Shown piece by piece: positions 46,478 to 57,069 of a DNA stretch of 64,000 nt. The translations under genes were made by a program, and so were the position numbers. The stretch's first letter is position 1. Each line of letters starts with the position of its first letter. Origin of the DNA: Mytilisepta virgata (lineage: Eukaryota; Mollusca; Bivalvia; Mytilida; Mytilidae); NCBI GenBank assembly GCA_028015205.1, contig CM051514.1, positions 39,696,150-39,760,149 of the forward strand. The letters run 5' to 3'. The notes under the pieces were generated by a model, which saw only the letters and a list, made by a program, of their open reading frames with translations, was not told where the DNA came from and did not search any database.

Positions 46478-46530
46478 CTCGAGCACTGCTGATGAGTTGT
46501 CAGTCAACGAAATGGCCATACTGTGCATCA
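46478..46530 (+). ncRNA. hammerhead-ribozyme-like core
   Basis: CTGATGA (46489-46495) is followed by GTTG-TCAGT-CAAC, a perfect 4 bp stem II (46496-46508). Next is GAAA (46509-46512), then a short possible stem III (ATG...CAT) ending in the cleavable triplet ATC (46527-46529). The invariant core is complete for a type I hammerhead. Stem I is weak: the bases before CTGATGA do not pair well with those after ATC. A degenerate copy (CTGACGA, GACA) is inserted in the TLR pseudogene at 48061-48135, so this is part of a mobile sequence. Hammerheads are known in Penelope-like elements and retrozymes of molluscs. Confidence 0.4.
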
Positions 46531-46600
46531 AATTTATTTCGGTATTTTGTGATACATTTTATATGTAAACTTTCCGGTTGTAAACCGTCGAATAGTACCT

Positions 46601-46693
46601 TAACTCGAATAATTACAGCGCCCCCTTACGGTCATTGTCCTCCAGCGGAGTGATCGTAGTGATCGTAATATAACGACTGGATTATTCGGGTTA
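46601..46693. repeat. inverted repeat with ~16 bp arms
   Basis: TAACTCGAATAATTACAG is mirrored by CTGGATTATTCGGGTTA with three mismatches. The centre is GC-rich (GCGCCCCCTTACGG). It looks like a miniature inverted-repeat element. Confidence 0.6.
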
Positions 46694-47399
46694 AATAGTA
46701 TCTCTGATTTTTGGATATAAACATGTTACCGGGCTAATGAATGTTAGTAGTTTCATAACCGGGATGGTTCGTGCGTAATTGATTCGTAACCTGGTAGTTT
46801 CGTTAGCGGTTGGTTTTACATGTATACCATGTATATTTGTATTATACATATGTTTTTTTTAAAGTGATAATTATTTTAATAAAAATTTACCAAATTTTTT
46901 TTTACAGAATTATTTGTAAGATGTAAGGTGTGAATTCGAAAACCTTCAAAGACGGACAAGAATTTGAAAGTATTAAAGGATAGCAACAATTCTGCTCAGA
47001 TGTCTATATCAATTATACTTTTAGTTTTACATAAATGGCATTCCAATGTTCACAGTAAAAAGAGAACTTTGTTCATGTTGGTATTCGTTTCATTAGAAGT
47101 TGTTTTTGATATGAAATAATGGTTATGAAATAATGAATTTTGAATTAATCATAAAACAATACAACAAAGCAGTTTAAATTAACTAATAAGTCCTTACCTG
47201 GAAATAAAAATTGACGTTGTATGCAGACAGATATATACGTATAGCTACATGAAATCACTTTTAAAATTTCGCTGATTGAAAATTAAAAATATAAACAATT
47301 ATATTTGCAAATGTCTTTCAAAAGAGAAATCCTAAATTTGTTAAATGTATAATTTCTAGATACTAATGAATAGAAATTTTACTAAACCGAAAAACCTCT

Positions 47400-49110
47400 T
47401 TGAAATCATCCTGTTGATAAAAGGTCTTTGAGTTTATTCCAAAAAACTGATTTCTCCAACTCCTATATGAAATCTTTGTGAACGAACATTGAATCCTTGT
47501 CTACGTATGAAGTTTCTGTGTTCCCAGAACTTCAATTTTTCCATTGATATTTACTTTTGATCATGCAATATAGATAGCGTAACTTCCACTTGTATCTGTA
47601 TACAAAACTAAACGGTTATAGACAAAAAAATTAGAAAAACAAGTCCAAATGTTAGTGTAGTATAGGATGAGGAATCTTTTTCTAGACCTTGAAAGATGAA
47701 TGTTGTGTATTGTAGACTTCTTTTATTGTTGCGTTTAGTTCATAATAAATGTCGTTCAATATAAAATTTTTACGATAACTTGAAACCCACAGAACAAACT
47801 CTTTTGTTTCACAAGTACGCACAAATAGGTTTCCACTAATATCAACTCTTATGGACATTATTTGTACGAAAAAGGATTCCATCTGGTTTTGTATATCAGT
47901 ATTCAATGTAGAAAGTCTATTGTTCGAAATGTCCTTTCGAATTCGGTCATATGAATAATTTGAAACCCTATGTTGTCTAGCATGTTGTAGCTGAGATCCA
48001 ATACTCCTAGTTGGACTTGGTTTATGAAGAATTTTGAAGTCAGCAATTCAATGTTATTTGCTGACGAGTTTCAGTCAACGACATGGCCATACAGTGCATC
48101 AAATTTATTTCCGTATTTTGTGATACTTTTTATTAATATCGACAAGCATAACAAGTTTTTGTTAAATTTCGCTATGAGCATCAGCAGGAAACACAAATCC
48201 CAGGAGATTATTCTGAAGGTATAGTTTCTCTAATTTTTTTGGCGTTAAGAATGGCCGACTACGAAATATTAGACCAAAAATTACTCGACAAATCTAGATT
48301 TCGTAGCTTTTCTAAACCAACGACCAGGCTTATACACAAATATAAGCTATTTTCACTCAAGTCGAGGAATTCTATTTCGCTATTCTGTTCCATGAGAAAT
48401 GGAATGGCATATGGCAAGTTACATCTTCTGTACAGAAAAGTTTTATTGTCAGGTGAAATGCTGAAGTCCGTCAACTATAATTTTGTCTCAGTGATAGCAT
48501 AGTTTGAAGTTTGCAGCTGCATAGACTTCGCGTATTTATCATTATAAGTATGGATATGCTGTTTAACACAAGATTCAGATGTTTCAAGGGGATTGTTTTT
48601 CGGTAATGAAAATGAAATATTAATGAAATGTGTATGGCGAACGCTCACCTCATATTCCCTACTAGCAGAGCTCGGGATGCATACGAATTTTATAATATTT
48701 TGACAGAGTTATCTTTCCTCACAGCAGGTGTAATTTCGAGGTCACTCATGGAATTTCAACAGAACTGAAGGAAAAAGATCGAGGAGTACAAACAAAAAAC
48801 AGAATTCTTTAAAAACAATATTAACTGAGCAATTGAGAACTTAGGACTTTTCCATTTTTTTCACTGGTAAGACTTTGAAAATTTTCAAATGTATCCTAAC
48901 TACATAAAATTGACAGCATTGTTTGGTATTGATAATACTGATGTAATCTATTTATGTGAACAATCTACCTTCATGAATAATTTTTTCACTATTGTGCATT
49001 TACATTCGATTTCACATCTACAGTGTTTTGTGGCAGTTATTGAATATTTGCAGTAAATGTAATGTTATACATAAACTGTATGAATGCTATAAGTAAATCA
49101 AATTGTCATA
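47400..49110 (-). pseudogene. Toll-like receptor pseudogene
   Basis: A decayed paralogue of the TLR at 54267-56771 in the same orientation. The intact gene gives the register. 48474-48259 matches the LRR block IEFLDLSENSLY with LRNLDLSSNF. 47906-47690 matches the C-terminal cysteine cap (RVDISGNLF and TCETKEFVLWVSSYR). 47440-47560 matches the start of the cytoplasmic part and, directly joined, the very end of the TIR domain. Most of the TIR is deleted, as is the middle of the LRR region (around 48660). 48960-49110 matches the 5' end. Stops and frameshifts are frequent. A short repeat with a hammerhead-like core is inserted at about 48061-48135. Confidence 0.82.
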
Positions 49111-49289
49111 TATGCATAAAAATGCAAAACTAAAGAAAAAACTTAAATGAACTGTAATTTTATATGAAAATTTAAACAATATTTGTTAAAATAACAATGG
49201 TTTCCATATAAGATCTAATATATTTCTTCCATTGTAAAAACAAAGTACACAAAATATAATACCCTGTATCACCCGTTTGTATCATATTC

Positions 49290-49510
49290 ATATTGCTCAT
49301 GTTGCTTGTGCTTTAGATTCTGTGATGTCTTGTTCTATTTTTATTTAGTTTAGTATATGTTTTTATTCTTTAGTTATACATGTATCCTTGATTGTTGTGT
49401 TCCATTCTTATGACTGTCTTTTCCTTAGATTTCAAAATTACGGACTTTTCCCATCATTTTGTCGCTTTGGTATTCTTTTGTCGATATCAGCAAGAAAAAA
49501 CAAGCGTATA
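49290..49510 (+). repeat. short dispersed repeat, also at 61350-61545
   Basis: The two copies share TTTAGTTTA(G/T)TATA, GTTATACATGTATCCTTG, TGTTCCATTCT, TTTTCCTT(A/G)GA, GACTTTTCCC and TCGCTTTGGTATTCTTTTG. They lie at non-equivalent places in the two TLR units, so they are independent insertions. No coding signal. Confidence 0.65.
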
Positions 49511-49524
49511 ACATATGCAAAAGG

Positions 49525-51560
49525 TGGGTTTTGTCACATTACATTCCAAATCAAACCAAGACGTCCATATCAGCAGATTTGAGCTCGAAGTGTATTAACA
49601 GTTATTGAATTTATGTTTTGATATGGGTCGGGAATTTTATGGGATGTGATATGAAAAACCTCAAATTCTATTTATCAATCAATGGAAATTTAATTCTCTT
49701 TAATTATCAATAAAGACTATATTTATAAACGTTTGCTGGATACCTAACCGCAGCCAAAGGTTTTCTCAAGTTCCATTGATGGGTAAATGACTAAATTTAA
49801 CCACAAGTGGTTTATGGTGAAGTTTAAAAGATTTCCTCTGTCATTTCATGGTGTTAATGCTAGATTTAATTATGATTATCTCGTGATTTGTCAGGTATTT
49901 GATATAGAGAATAGAAGTGTTTTAAGAACGGTGATAATATGGATGTCGTTATAGTTACAGATATTTCCTAAACCTTCAAATCAGTATATAATATACAGAA
50001 AACCAATACAATGTATACGTTTTTTTTAAGAAAAGATATGCTGATTATAAATTTAAGCATGAAATTTTCAATATCAGTCTGTATGTTTGATATGGGTGGA
50101 GGGATTATACTAAGGCAGATATTGAAAAAAAATGTTTTGATCTCATGTTCGTAAGGAGTACCAACAAATTAGCGCTACCCTGCACGAAATGACGTTATTA
50201 TGGTGCAACATTGCACAAAACTTGCTTATGCTTATTACGGCGGACGCTGCACCAGATGACTTGATATCAACTAACAGGCCAGATCGGTAAAATAAGGCTA
50301 ATTAACTTCCAGTTTTACAAATATGCAAAAGTATTAATTTGAGTAAAACAATTTCTTCTTTAGGAGAAAATCCAAAATTGACTGGCCAGCAGGCAAAGCC
50401 TATAAAAGCTCTCATTGTATTTATTAATAACAAATAATTAAATTGTTTGCTTTGAAAACAAAGAAGAAATCATTTTACATTTTGTAATTCTATTGGAAAT
50501 TTTGCATTATTAGAGAAACTAAGATGAAAATTAATGAAAAAATATAATAACAGAAAAAACAAAACCGAAAATCAACTGTTTGCATGTACGACAAATATAT
50601 CGTGTAATTAATGGAAAGATACATAATGTTAAAATCAATGTAATGAACTTAAATATATTAAGTTAAAGCTTAAACATTTTTCCAAGCAAGTTAAGAATAC
50701 ATATCATTTCTTACGCTGCCACAATAATGGTTCAAATCTACAAAATAGTTTGTTTACTTCTATAGCCCCCATGTTCTACCGTGTTTGTTGAAACCAAGAA
50801 GTTCAGATAGGTGTTTAGCATAAAAAATTGTAACATGACACAAGGCAGTATGCACTATATATTACAATGCCATTTAAAGTTATATCTTCAATCAAAGTTT
50901 TTTAATCAAAACATACAATGTTCAATAAATGGTCGTATAATACTCCTAAGCCAAATATATTACACGTATTAAAAATAGGTGTACATTACATCAAGTGTCT
51001 CTATTAAAGAAAATAAAACAACATTTACAGTTCACAAAAATGACACAACTAGAAAATATAGACAGTGTATCATAAACAACAAAATATTAAAATACCTTTT
51101 TAATCGAGAAAAAAATAAACAAAGGATTACGAGCATATAGCCGATTACAGGTGAAGGTCAGCTATCATTTTAGTCCACATGGCTTTCACGTTTATTACAT
51201 ATCAAATATCAAATGTTAGCTGATCATTTTGTATTATTGATCATTGTTATTTGTTATGTTGAGTGATTCTTGTAGATATTTCTAAGTCTATTTCTAATCC
51301 CAAAAGTTTTATACAAAATAAAGATAGAGCCATTAACAATTTTTCACTTGTGTATTACGAGTTTATTCCAGTATTAAATGGATAAGTTTCTGCTTTACAT
51401 ATATTTGCATATTTTTAAAGACTGTTAGACCGTTACATAAGAATTTGTTTTCTCATTCCATTATACATGAATTCATATTTCTCTAGAATTGATTTTCTTT
51501 TGTAAAATGATGTTTTCAATGGGAGATGACCCATGAAAGATTGTCACACTAATTCTTTTG
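49525..51560 (-). repeat. TLR-unit flank, copy 2
   Basis: This is the upstream flank of the TLR pseudogene. 49525-50290 matches 57070-58925. 50290-51350 matches 61150-62500, for example AATTAACTTCCAGTT, TGTAACATGACACAAG, TATGCACTAT and CATTTAAAGTT. The two halves are contiguous here but are separated by a Penelope-type insertion in the other unit. The identity is moderate, so the duplication is old. No gene was seen in it. Confidence 0.65.
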
Positions 51561-51569
51561 TTATACCTT

Positions 51570-51650
51570 TTGATGGATGGATGGATGAATTATTGTTTAA
51601 CGTCCAGTGGCAACCAGGTGCATATCAGGACGAGAACATGCTGATATGAT
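51570..51650 (+). repeat. short dispersed repeat with GGATGGATG iterations
   Basis: The second copy of the block at 3126-3215: ATGGATGGATGGATG, TTGTTTAACGTCCAGTGGCA, then CAGGACGAGAACATG. It has no coding content. Confidence 0.65.
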
Positions 51651-51914
51651 AATAGTTCACGAGATAACTGTCCGCAGGAAGACATATCACCTCACAAAAC
51701 AGAGAGTCAGGATAGTCAGAAAAGTGGTGGCGTGTTCTAGTCTACATAAAATAATGTAGAGTTATTTTCATAGTAATGCATTTTATCTCTAATCCCACAT
51801 GTACATGTATTCTTATACATAAAATAATTACACTACTAAACACACTTTCTAATGCAAACAATTGGTCAAACTACGTATAATTGACAATTCTTATACGTAT
51901 AAATTAAGAAATGA

Positions 51915-52005
51915 CCTAATCCATATCGGACCGAATATCATTCCGAGACTCCCATATCGGACACAGGGCTTGGCCCAGGATGATACCTGGTCCGATATGG
52001 ATAGG
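51915..52005. repeat. palindromic hairpin with GATATGG arms
   Basis: CCTAATCCATATCGGACC is mirrored by GGTCCGATATGGATAGG. A second CCATATCGGAC lies inside. Similar GATATGG words recur at 52070-52125 and in the TLR flanks. Confidence 0.75.
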
Positions 52006-54266
52006 TAATGTATTAATCTGTTTACCATATACTGCCTAAGTATTTATTCAGAACGCACAAAGTCTGATATAGCCAGATCAGCTTGACCACGTGATTCAAC
52101 CGGTCTGATATGGCCATATCAGCTCGGGTACGTTCAAATATCACTTAAATAATGGGTTATTAGCTGGGGTGTGCAGATATTGGTTGTTAAATTCCGATCG
52201 TTACACATGTGTAAAAACCTTCATATTTAGTACTAAGTATATGATAAATGTAGTTATTTTTATCCAATAAAATCTAGTATTCAGCTATCATTTATATAGT
52301 ACATTTATGATTTTTAATCTTTAAACATTTTAGAATTATCATACACAACACATTGTATATGATTTCTTAAGCACTGTACATTACAGACTGACGTGATAAA
52401 ATATAAAGTAAATTGCATTATAACCGCATTTTTTCTGAATCAAATTAACAAAATCAAATCCCTTCTGTTTTAGAATGTATAAACCTTTTATACCCGTTTT
52501 GCATCCTTGACCTTCCAGTTACTTAATTCTCTACCCCAGTAAAACTCCAGTCGACTTTCCGTGCAATATACTTTTTTAATAAATGAAAGTAAAAGTCAGG
52601 TGACCTTTTCAATATTGGCATCGAACAATATGACTGAAAGTTCCAATTTGTGTACTATATTAATTTCAGATGATTCCGTCTAAGTACCATGTGTTAACTA
52701 TGGAGGTACTTTAAGAAATTTGGAAATGTACGGTACTCTATGGAAATTGCACCCCCGTGGTTCCTAAACGTTTTATTACTTCTTGAATAATTTTTAGTTC
52801 TGAACGCGGTTGCAAAAATAACAACTATTGTTTTGCTTTTCAATATGTTTGTTACAACTGATGAGTCGTAAATCGTCGAAATATAAAGCGATCTTTTGAG
52901 CATTAAAAACACATTATTTGAACTGAGAACTCGTGAAATTTTGTATATTGCAATGTTTGATATAAAAAGCAAGCCAAACAAAAAGGTTGATAATAGGCAT
53001 TTGCCATATATTACCAAAAGGAAATTAAAAATAGTAAAGTTCGGTCGGTCACGTTCTTCGTTCTTGTGAAACTTCGGGTCTTCTATTTTTTTACTTGTTA
53101 TTATGTCATTGCTGATTTTAAACTTACATGTATTATCTTTAGTCCATTGGACAACTTAATAGCCGTTAATTAATTTGTAAATTAGCCTAATAGTTATGGA
53201 ACACCAAAATTGAACAAGTTTGAATTGAGTGTTGTATTATTTGCCGAAAATCCTAAGCAAGTATGCAAAAGTATAAGAGGATGTATAATTTTTACTTAAA
53301 TACATGAATTTTGCCTTGAAATCATGCGGGACGTTTTTTGTGTGCTGAAATAAAATTCTTTGGTACCAATTTTGATGTTCAAGATGTGCACATTTCATAG
53401 TTTCGCGACCCATCAGTTGTGCTCAAGGCCTGAAATGTTGAAATGACACGTAATATTCTACAAGGTAAAAAGTGACAGTTGAGTTACAGGCAGTGTATAC
53501 TCGGGTGAAGATGCAAAGAAATGCTTCACGCAGTATATTCGCATTTAAATATTTTGAAGAAGCCAATCAATGAAAAGCTAAGTTACTCGACGATGAAGGT
53601 GAAACAAACCTATAACTGAATAGCATAAGGTCTTTTATGACATATAACAAATGTAAATATTTCAAATTTGCTAACTGAAAATTTAAAAAACGTAATATAA
53701 CTGTTGACGTTTCAGCACGACTTTCGAATACGAGCTTTCACAAAACATACATAAACATAGTTCTTTCATTCACAGATTATTATCATCATTCCTGCAATTC
53801 TACGGCCAAGGTTGAATTTGTTTTAAAACAACTAGGGTGGAGAATACAGAGCAGGGATTCTGTATCACTAGTTTGTTTTATGTTCATAATCGAAACACGT
53901 TCTGTATCGGTAATAAAATCTGCTTGGAGTTAACGGGAAGTTCAGTATTTTGTTACTGGATTTGCAAATATATATTAAATATTCTATAAAACTACTAGTG
54001 ACAATGTACTACATATAGATCAATGAGTAATAAAAGATATTAAATATAAAAATATAAAAATTCAGAAAACATTAAGTCAAATCACATGCATAAAGTTAAA
54101 TAAAAGCTAAATAAGGGCCATTAAATATCGGCGAAGCAACCTGAAATTTGATCTCGCACGCAAAATTTAAAAAATCTTTTATTGATACATTTTTACCTTT
54201 GCTTTTCTTTATCATTCATAAAACCTTTGTTTATACAGTTTTAGTCGAAATCGCATTTCCAAGTTA
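52006..54266. other. intergenic, no gene supported
   Basis: The region 3' of the TLR. One 107-codon minus-strand ORF (52694-53017) begins at TTG and has no domain. A degenerate run of GATATGG/CCATATC words lies at 52070-52125. There is no AATAAA very close to the TLR stop; the nearest plausible minus-strand signals are in the AT-rich block at 53990-54110. Confidence 0.35.
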
Positions 54267-56771
54267 TCATGAAGACAGAACTTGTCTGAGTTTATTCCAG
54301 AAAATCTGATCACCATATATATCATTAGGATATTCAATGTACGACTGAGATTGTAATAATTCTAAAATATGTAATGGCAACTCGCTCGGAAGAACTTGTT
54401 CTAAAAAGACAAGAAATAAAATGTTTTCCTTTTCCCTAGCGTAGATACTCTCCATCTTTGCCATATTATATTCAAACATACACCAGTAGGATTCCAGAAA
54501 GTTCTTCGTCATGACAACGACTACTGTACGGCTCCTGTGGATAGCGGAAGTGATGTTATATGCTATGTCGTTTCCGGGTAAGAAATCTCTTTTATGAATA
54601 CATAATTTTAAGCCGGCCTCCTCCTCCAACTTTTGTATGAAATCTTTATGAACGAACGTAGAATCCTTGTCAGCGTATGAAATGAAGGCATCGTAGTCGT
54701 ATATCGTCGTTTCTGTGTTCCCAGAACTTTCATTTTTCCATTGATATTTACTTTTGACCATATAATATAAATAACGTAACTTCCACCTGTGTCTGTATAA
54801 CAAACCACAAACGGTTATACACATACACAAAACAATTAGAAAAACAAGTCCAATTATCGTTGTAGTATAGGACGAACAATTTTTTTCTAGACTTAAATGG
54901 AGGTTTTTTGAGTATTGTAGACTTGTTTTGTTCTTTGTATCAAGTTCACAGTATGTGTCATCCAACCTGGTAAAATGTAGACGATATCTTGAAACCCACT
55001 GAACAAAACCTTTTGTTTCACAAGTACACAGAAATGGGTTTCCACTAATATCAACTCTTAATTGACCCTTTTTTTTAAACAAGTTTTCCATCTGGTTTCG
55101 TACATCACTATTTAATGTGGAAAGCCTGTTGTTTGAAAAATCTAAAAAAATTAATTCGGTCATATGATTAATTTGAAACTCTATCTTGTCCAGCATATTG
55201 TAGTTAAGATATAATCGACGTAGTCGGACTTGATTTATAAAGAAATTTGGAGGAAGCGATGTAATTTTATTTGAAGACAAGTTGATAACGGTAAGATTAA
55301 CAAGGTTTTGTAAAGTCTCTCCATGAGCATCGTCATGAAACACAAATCCCAGGAGATTATTCTGAAGATATAGGTTCTCTACATTTGTTGCGTAAAGAAA
55401 GAACGACTTAGAAATATTGGAACAAAAATTACTGGACAAATCTAGATGTCGAAGCTTCTGTATACCAACGACCGGCCCTATCCAAGAATATAAGCTATTT
55501 TCACTTAAGTCTATGAATTCTATTTCGCTACTTGGGACTGGCACATTTGGAATGGTTAACCGAAGGTTACATCTTCTGTAAAGAACAGTTTTAACTTCAG
55601 GCGATATTCGGACGTCCGGTAACTCTAATTTTGTCTCAGACGTGATGGAATATTTTGACTTCATATATTTGCCATTATATGTAGGGACATGCTGTTTAAC
55701 GCAATCTTCAGGATTTTCAAACGGATTGTTTGTCGGGTATGAAAATGAAATATTTATGAAATGTGCATGAAGAACGTCCGCCTCATATAAGAATTCTCTG
55801 TATGATAATATGTTACCACCTATATAAATTTTCTTTAAAGTTACTGGTAAATGTGAAATGACACCTTTTTCTATTGATTGTATTCTATTCCTCTCAGCAT
55901 GAAATTCTTTAAATCTTGTCTGCCCCAGGTATTGAACATTAGAAACTGCCAGTATCGTACTCCTTTCATAAGTTTGGTGAACTTTGTTTATTTTCAATAT
56001 TTTGATGTCGGTGTACGGTAAATCCTTTGTAATATTCTCTACTCCATCAAATTTCAAACACTTATTAAAAGACACATCAAGAAAAGTCAAATTTCTTAAT
56101 TTTCGAAATGTTCCTTGGTAAATATAATTCACGGAACATGCAGACATATTTAAGCTTTCAATTTTTTCTACATATTTAAATGTATTTTCTGTTAATATTG
56201 TCATGTTACATTTTCCTGATAATCCAGAAACGTCCAAATATTTGAGATTTGGAATTTCCTGAAGCTGTTTATCAGATGTGAGATCAAATTGAGCGCTTGT
56301 TAATAAAGGTGTAGATGTGAATTTCATATTCAGTGGATTAAACGGATTGGACTTAATATTGATGTGGCGTAAATTCCTTAGATGAATAAAGGCATCAGAA
56401 TGTAATGTTTCAATTTTATTATTATTTATTGTCAATGTTTCAAGTTTTTGAAGACCACTAAATGACGCTCTTGTTATGGTCTTAATAGAATTATAGGACA
56501 TATCGAGACTTACTAGCCGACTATTGATTTGGAAAATACCGTCACTGATGCGATTTATGTCATTATGACTCAAGTTTATAGAAGTGACATTGTTCGGTAT
56601 GCGCAAGATTGACGTAAGGTTTTCATATGAACAATCTACCTTCACAAATATTTCTTTCACATTTGTGGATCTGCACTTGTATAGAAATCCGCCGTATTTC
56701 TTATCAGATATTGAACACACATTCAAGACTATTTGTAATAAAAGTAATGTTCGACTGTTACTGTGTGAAAG
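54267..56771 (-). CDS. Toll-like receptor, large coding exon
   Basis: The open frame runs from an acceptor (TTTACTTTCAG, ending at 56772) to the stop at 54267-54269. It has about 834 codons and no start codon. The end of a signal peptide is visible (TLLLLQIVL), so the ATG is in an upstream exon. Residue numbers count from 56726. 30-560: about 20 leucine-rich repeats, for example INLSHNDINRISDGIFQ and LDLSSNFCSNI. 564-620: one C-terminal cysteine cap (NPFLCTCETKGFVQWVS to KNC). About 621-643: a transmembrane helix (IIGLVFLIVLCMCITVCGLL). 676-819: a TIR domain with box 1 YDAFISYADKD, box 2 KRDFLPGND and box 3 QIFWNKL. A single cysteine cluster makes it the vertebrate-like TLR type that is expanded in mussels. 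It would signal through MyD88-type adaptors. The ligand is not inferable. Confidence 0.93.
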   Translation of the reverse strand, partial: LSHSNSRTLLLLQIVLNVCSISDKKYGGFLYKCRSTNVKEIFVKVDCSYENLTSILRIPNNVTSINLSHNDINRISDGIFQINSRLVSLDMSYNSIKTITRASFSGLQKLETLTINNNKIETLHSDAFIHLRNLRHINIKSNPFNPLNMKFTSTPLLTSAQFDLTSDKQLQEIPNLKYLDVSGLSGKCNMTILTENTFKYVEKIESLNMSACSVNYIYQGTFRKLRNLTFLDVSFNKCLKFDGVENITKDLPYTDIKILKINKVHQTYERSTILAVSNVQYLGQTRFKEFHAERNRIQSIEKGVISHLPVTLKKIYIGGNILSYREFLYEADVLHAHFINISFSYPTNNPFENPEDCVKQHVPTYNGKYMKSKYSITSETKLELPDVRISPEVKTVLYRRCNLRLTIPNVPVPSSEIEFIDLSENSLYSWIGPVVGIQKLRHLDLSSNFCSNISKSFFLYATNVENLYLQNNLLGFVFHDDAHGETLQNLVNLTVINLSSNKITSLPPNFFINQVRLRRLYLNYNMLDKIEFQINHMTELIFLDFSNNRLSTLNSDVRNQMENLFKKKGQLRVDISGNPFLCTCETKGFVQWVSRYRLHFTRLDDTYCELDTKNKTSLQYSKNLHLSLEKNCSSYTTTIIGLVFLIVLCMCITVCGLLYRHRWKLRYLYYMVKSKYQWKNESSGNTETTIYDYDAFISYADKDSTFVHKDFIQKLEEEAGLKLCIHKRDFLPGNDIAYNITSAIHRSRTVVVVMTKNFLESYWCMFEYNMAKMESIYAREKENILFLVFLEQVLPSELPLHILELLQSQSYIEYPNDIYGDQIFWNKLRQVLSS

Positions 56772-57069
56772 CTGAAAGTAAATAAGATTGACTTTTATAC
56801 ATATAAATGAAAAATAATTAATAAATATGATATGTTTCTTCTTTGTTTTTAAATATATTTTAATGGGCTTGAAAATGTTAAAAAGGATTGAATTGAAAAC
56901 AATGAGGGTTTTGCAAATGAAGATGGGTTTTGGAGATAAGAGCTAATATGATAAGTGCTATCCCCCGTTTCACTCGCTGGTCTGAAAACTGCTGATCCTT
57001 TGTATCATATCAGTATTGAAAAAAAGCATATCACAATAAAATATGCTTAAAATACATGATTTTATATTT
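56772..57069. other. intron or 5' flank of the TLR
   Basis: AT-rich. If the acceptor at 56772 is right, the first exon with the start codon is upstream, possibly several kilobases away. No exon with a signal peptide and a matching donor was recognised. Confidence 0.35.

Larger units (their letters stand above)
45241..47399. other. intergenic, no gene seen
   Basis: AT-rich. It contains a 92 bp inverted repeat (46601-46693) and a hammerhead-like motif (46478-46530), listed separately. Small ORFs have no domain. Confidence 0.4.

Noticed and set aside
52694..53017. 107-codon minus-strand ORF with a hydrophobic start
   Set aside because: It opens at TTG, has no ATG, domain, splice support or counterpart in the pseudogene unit. 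A chance ORF in AT-rich DNA is more likely.
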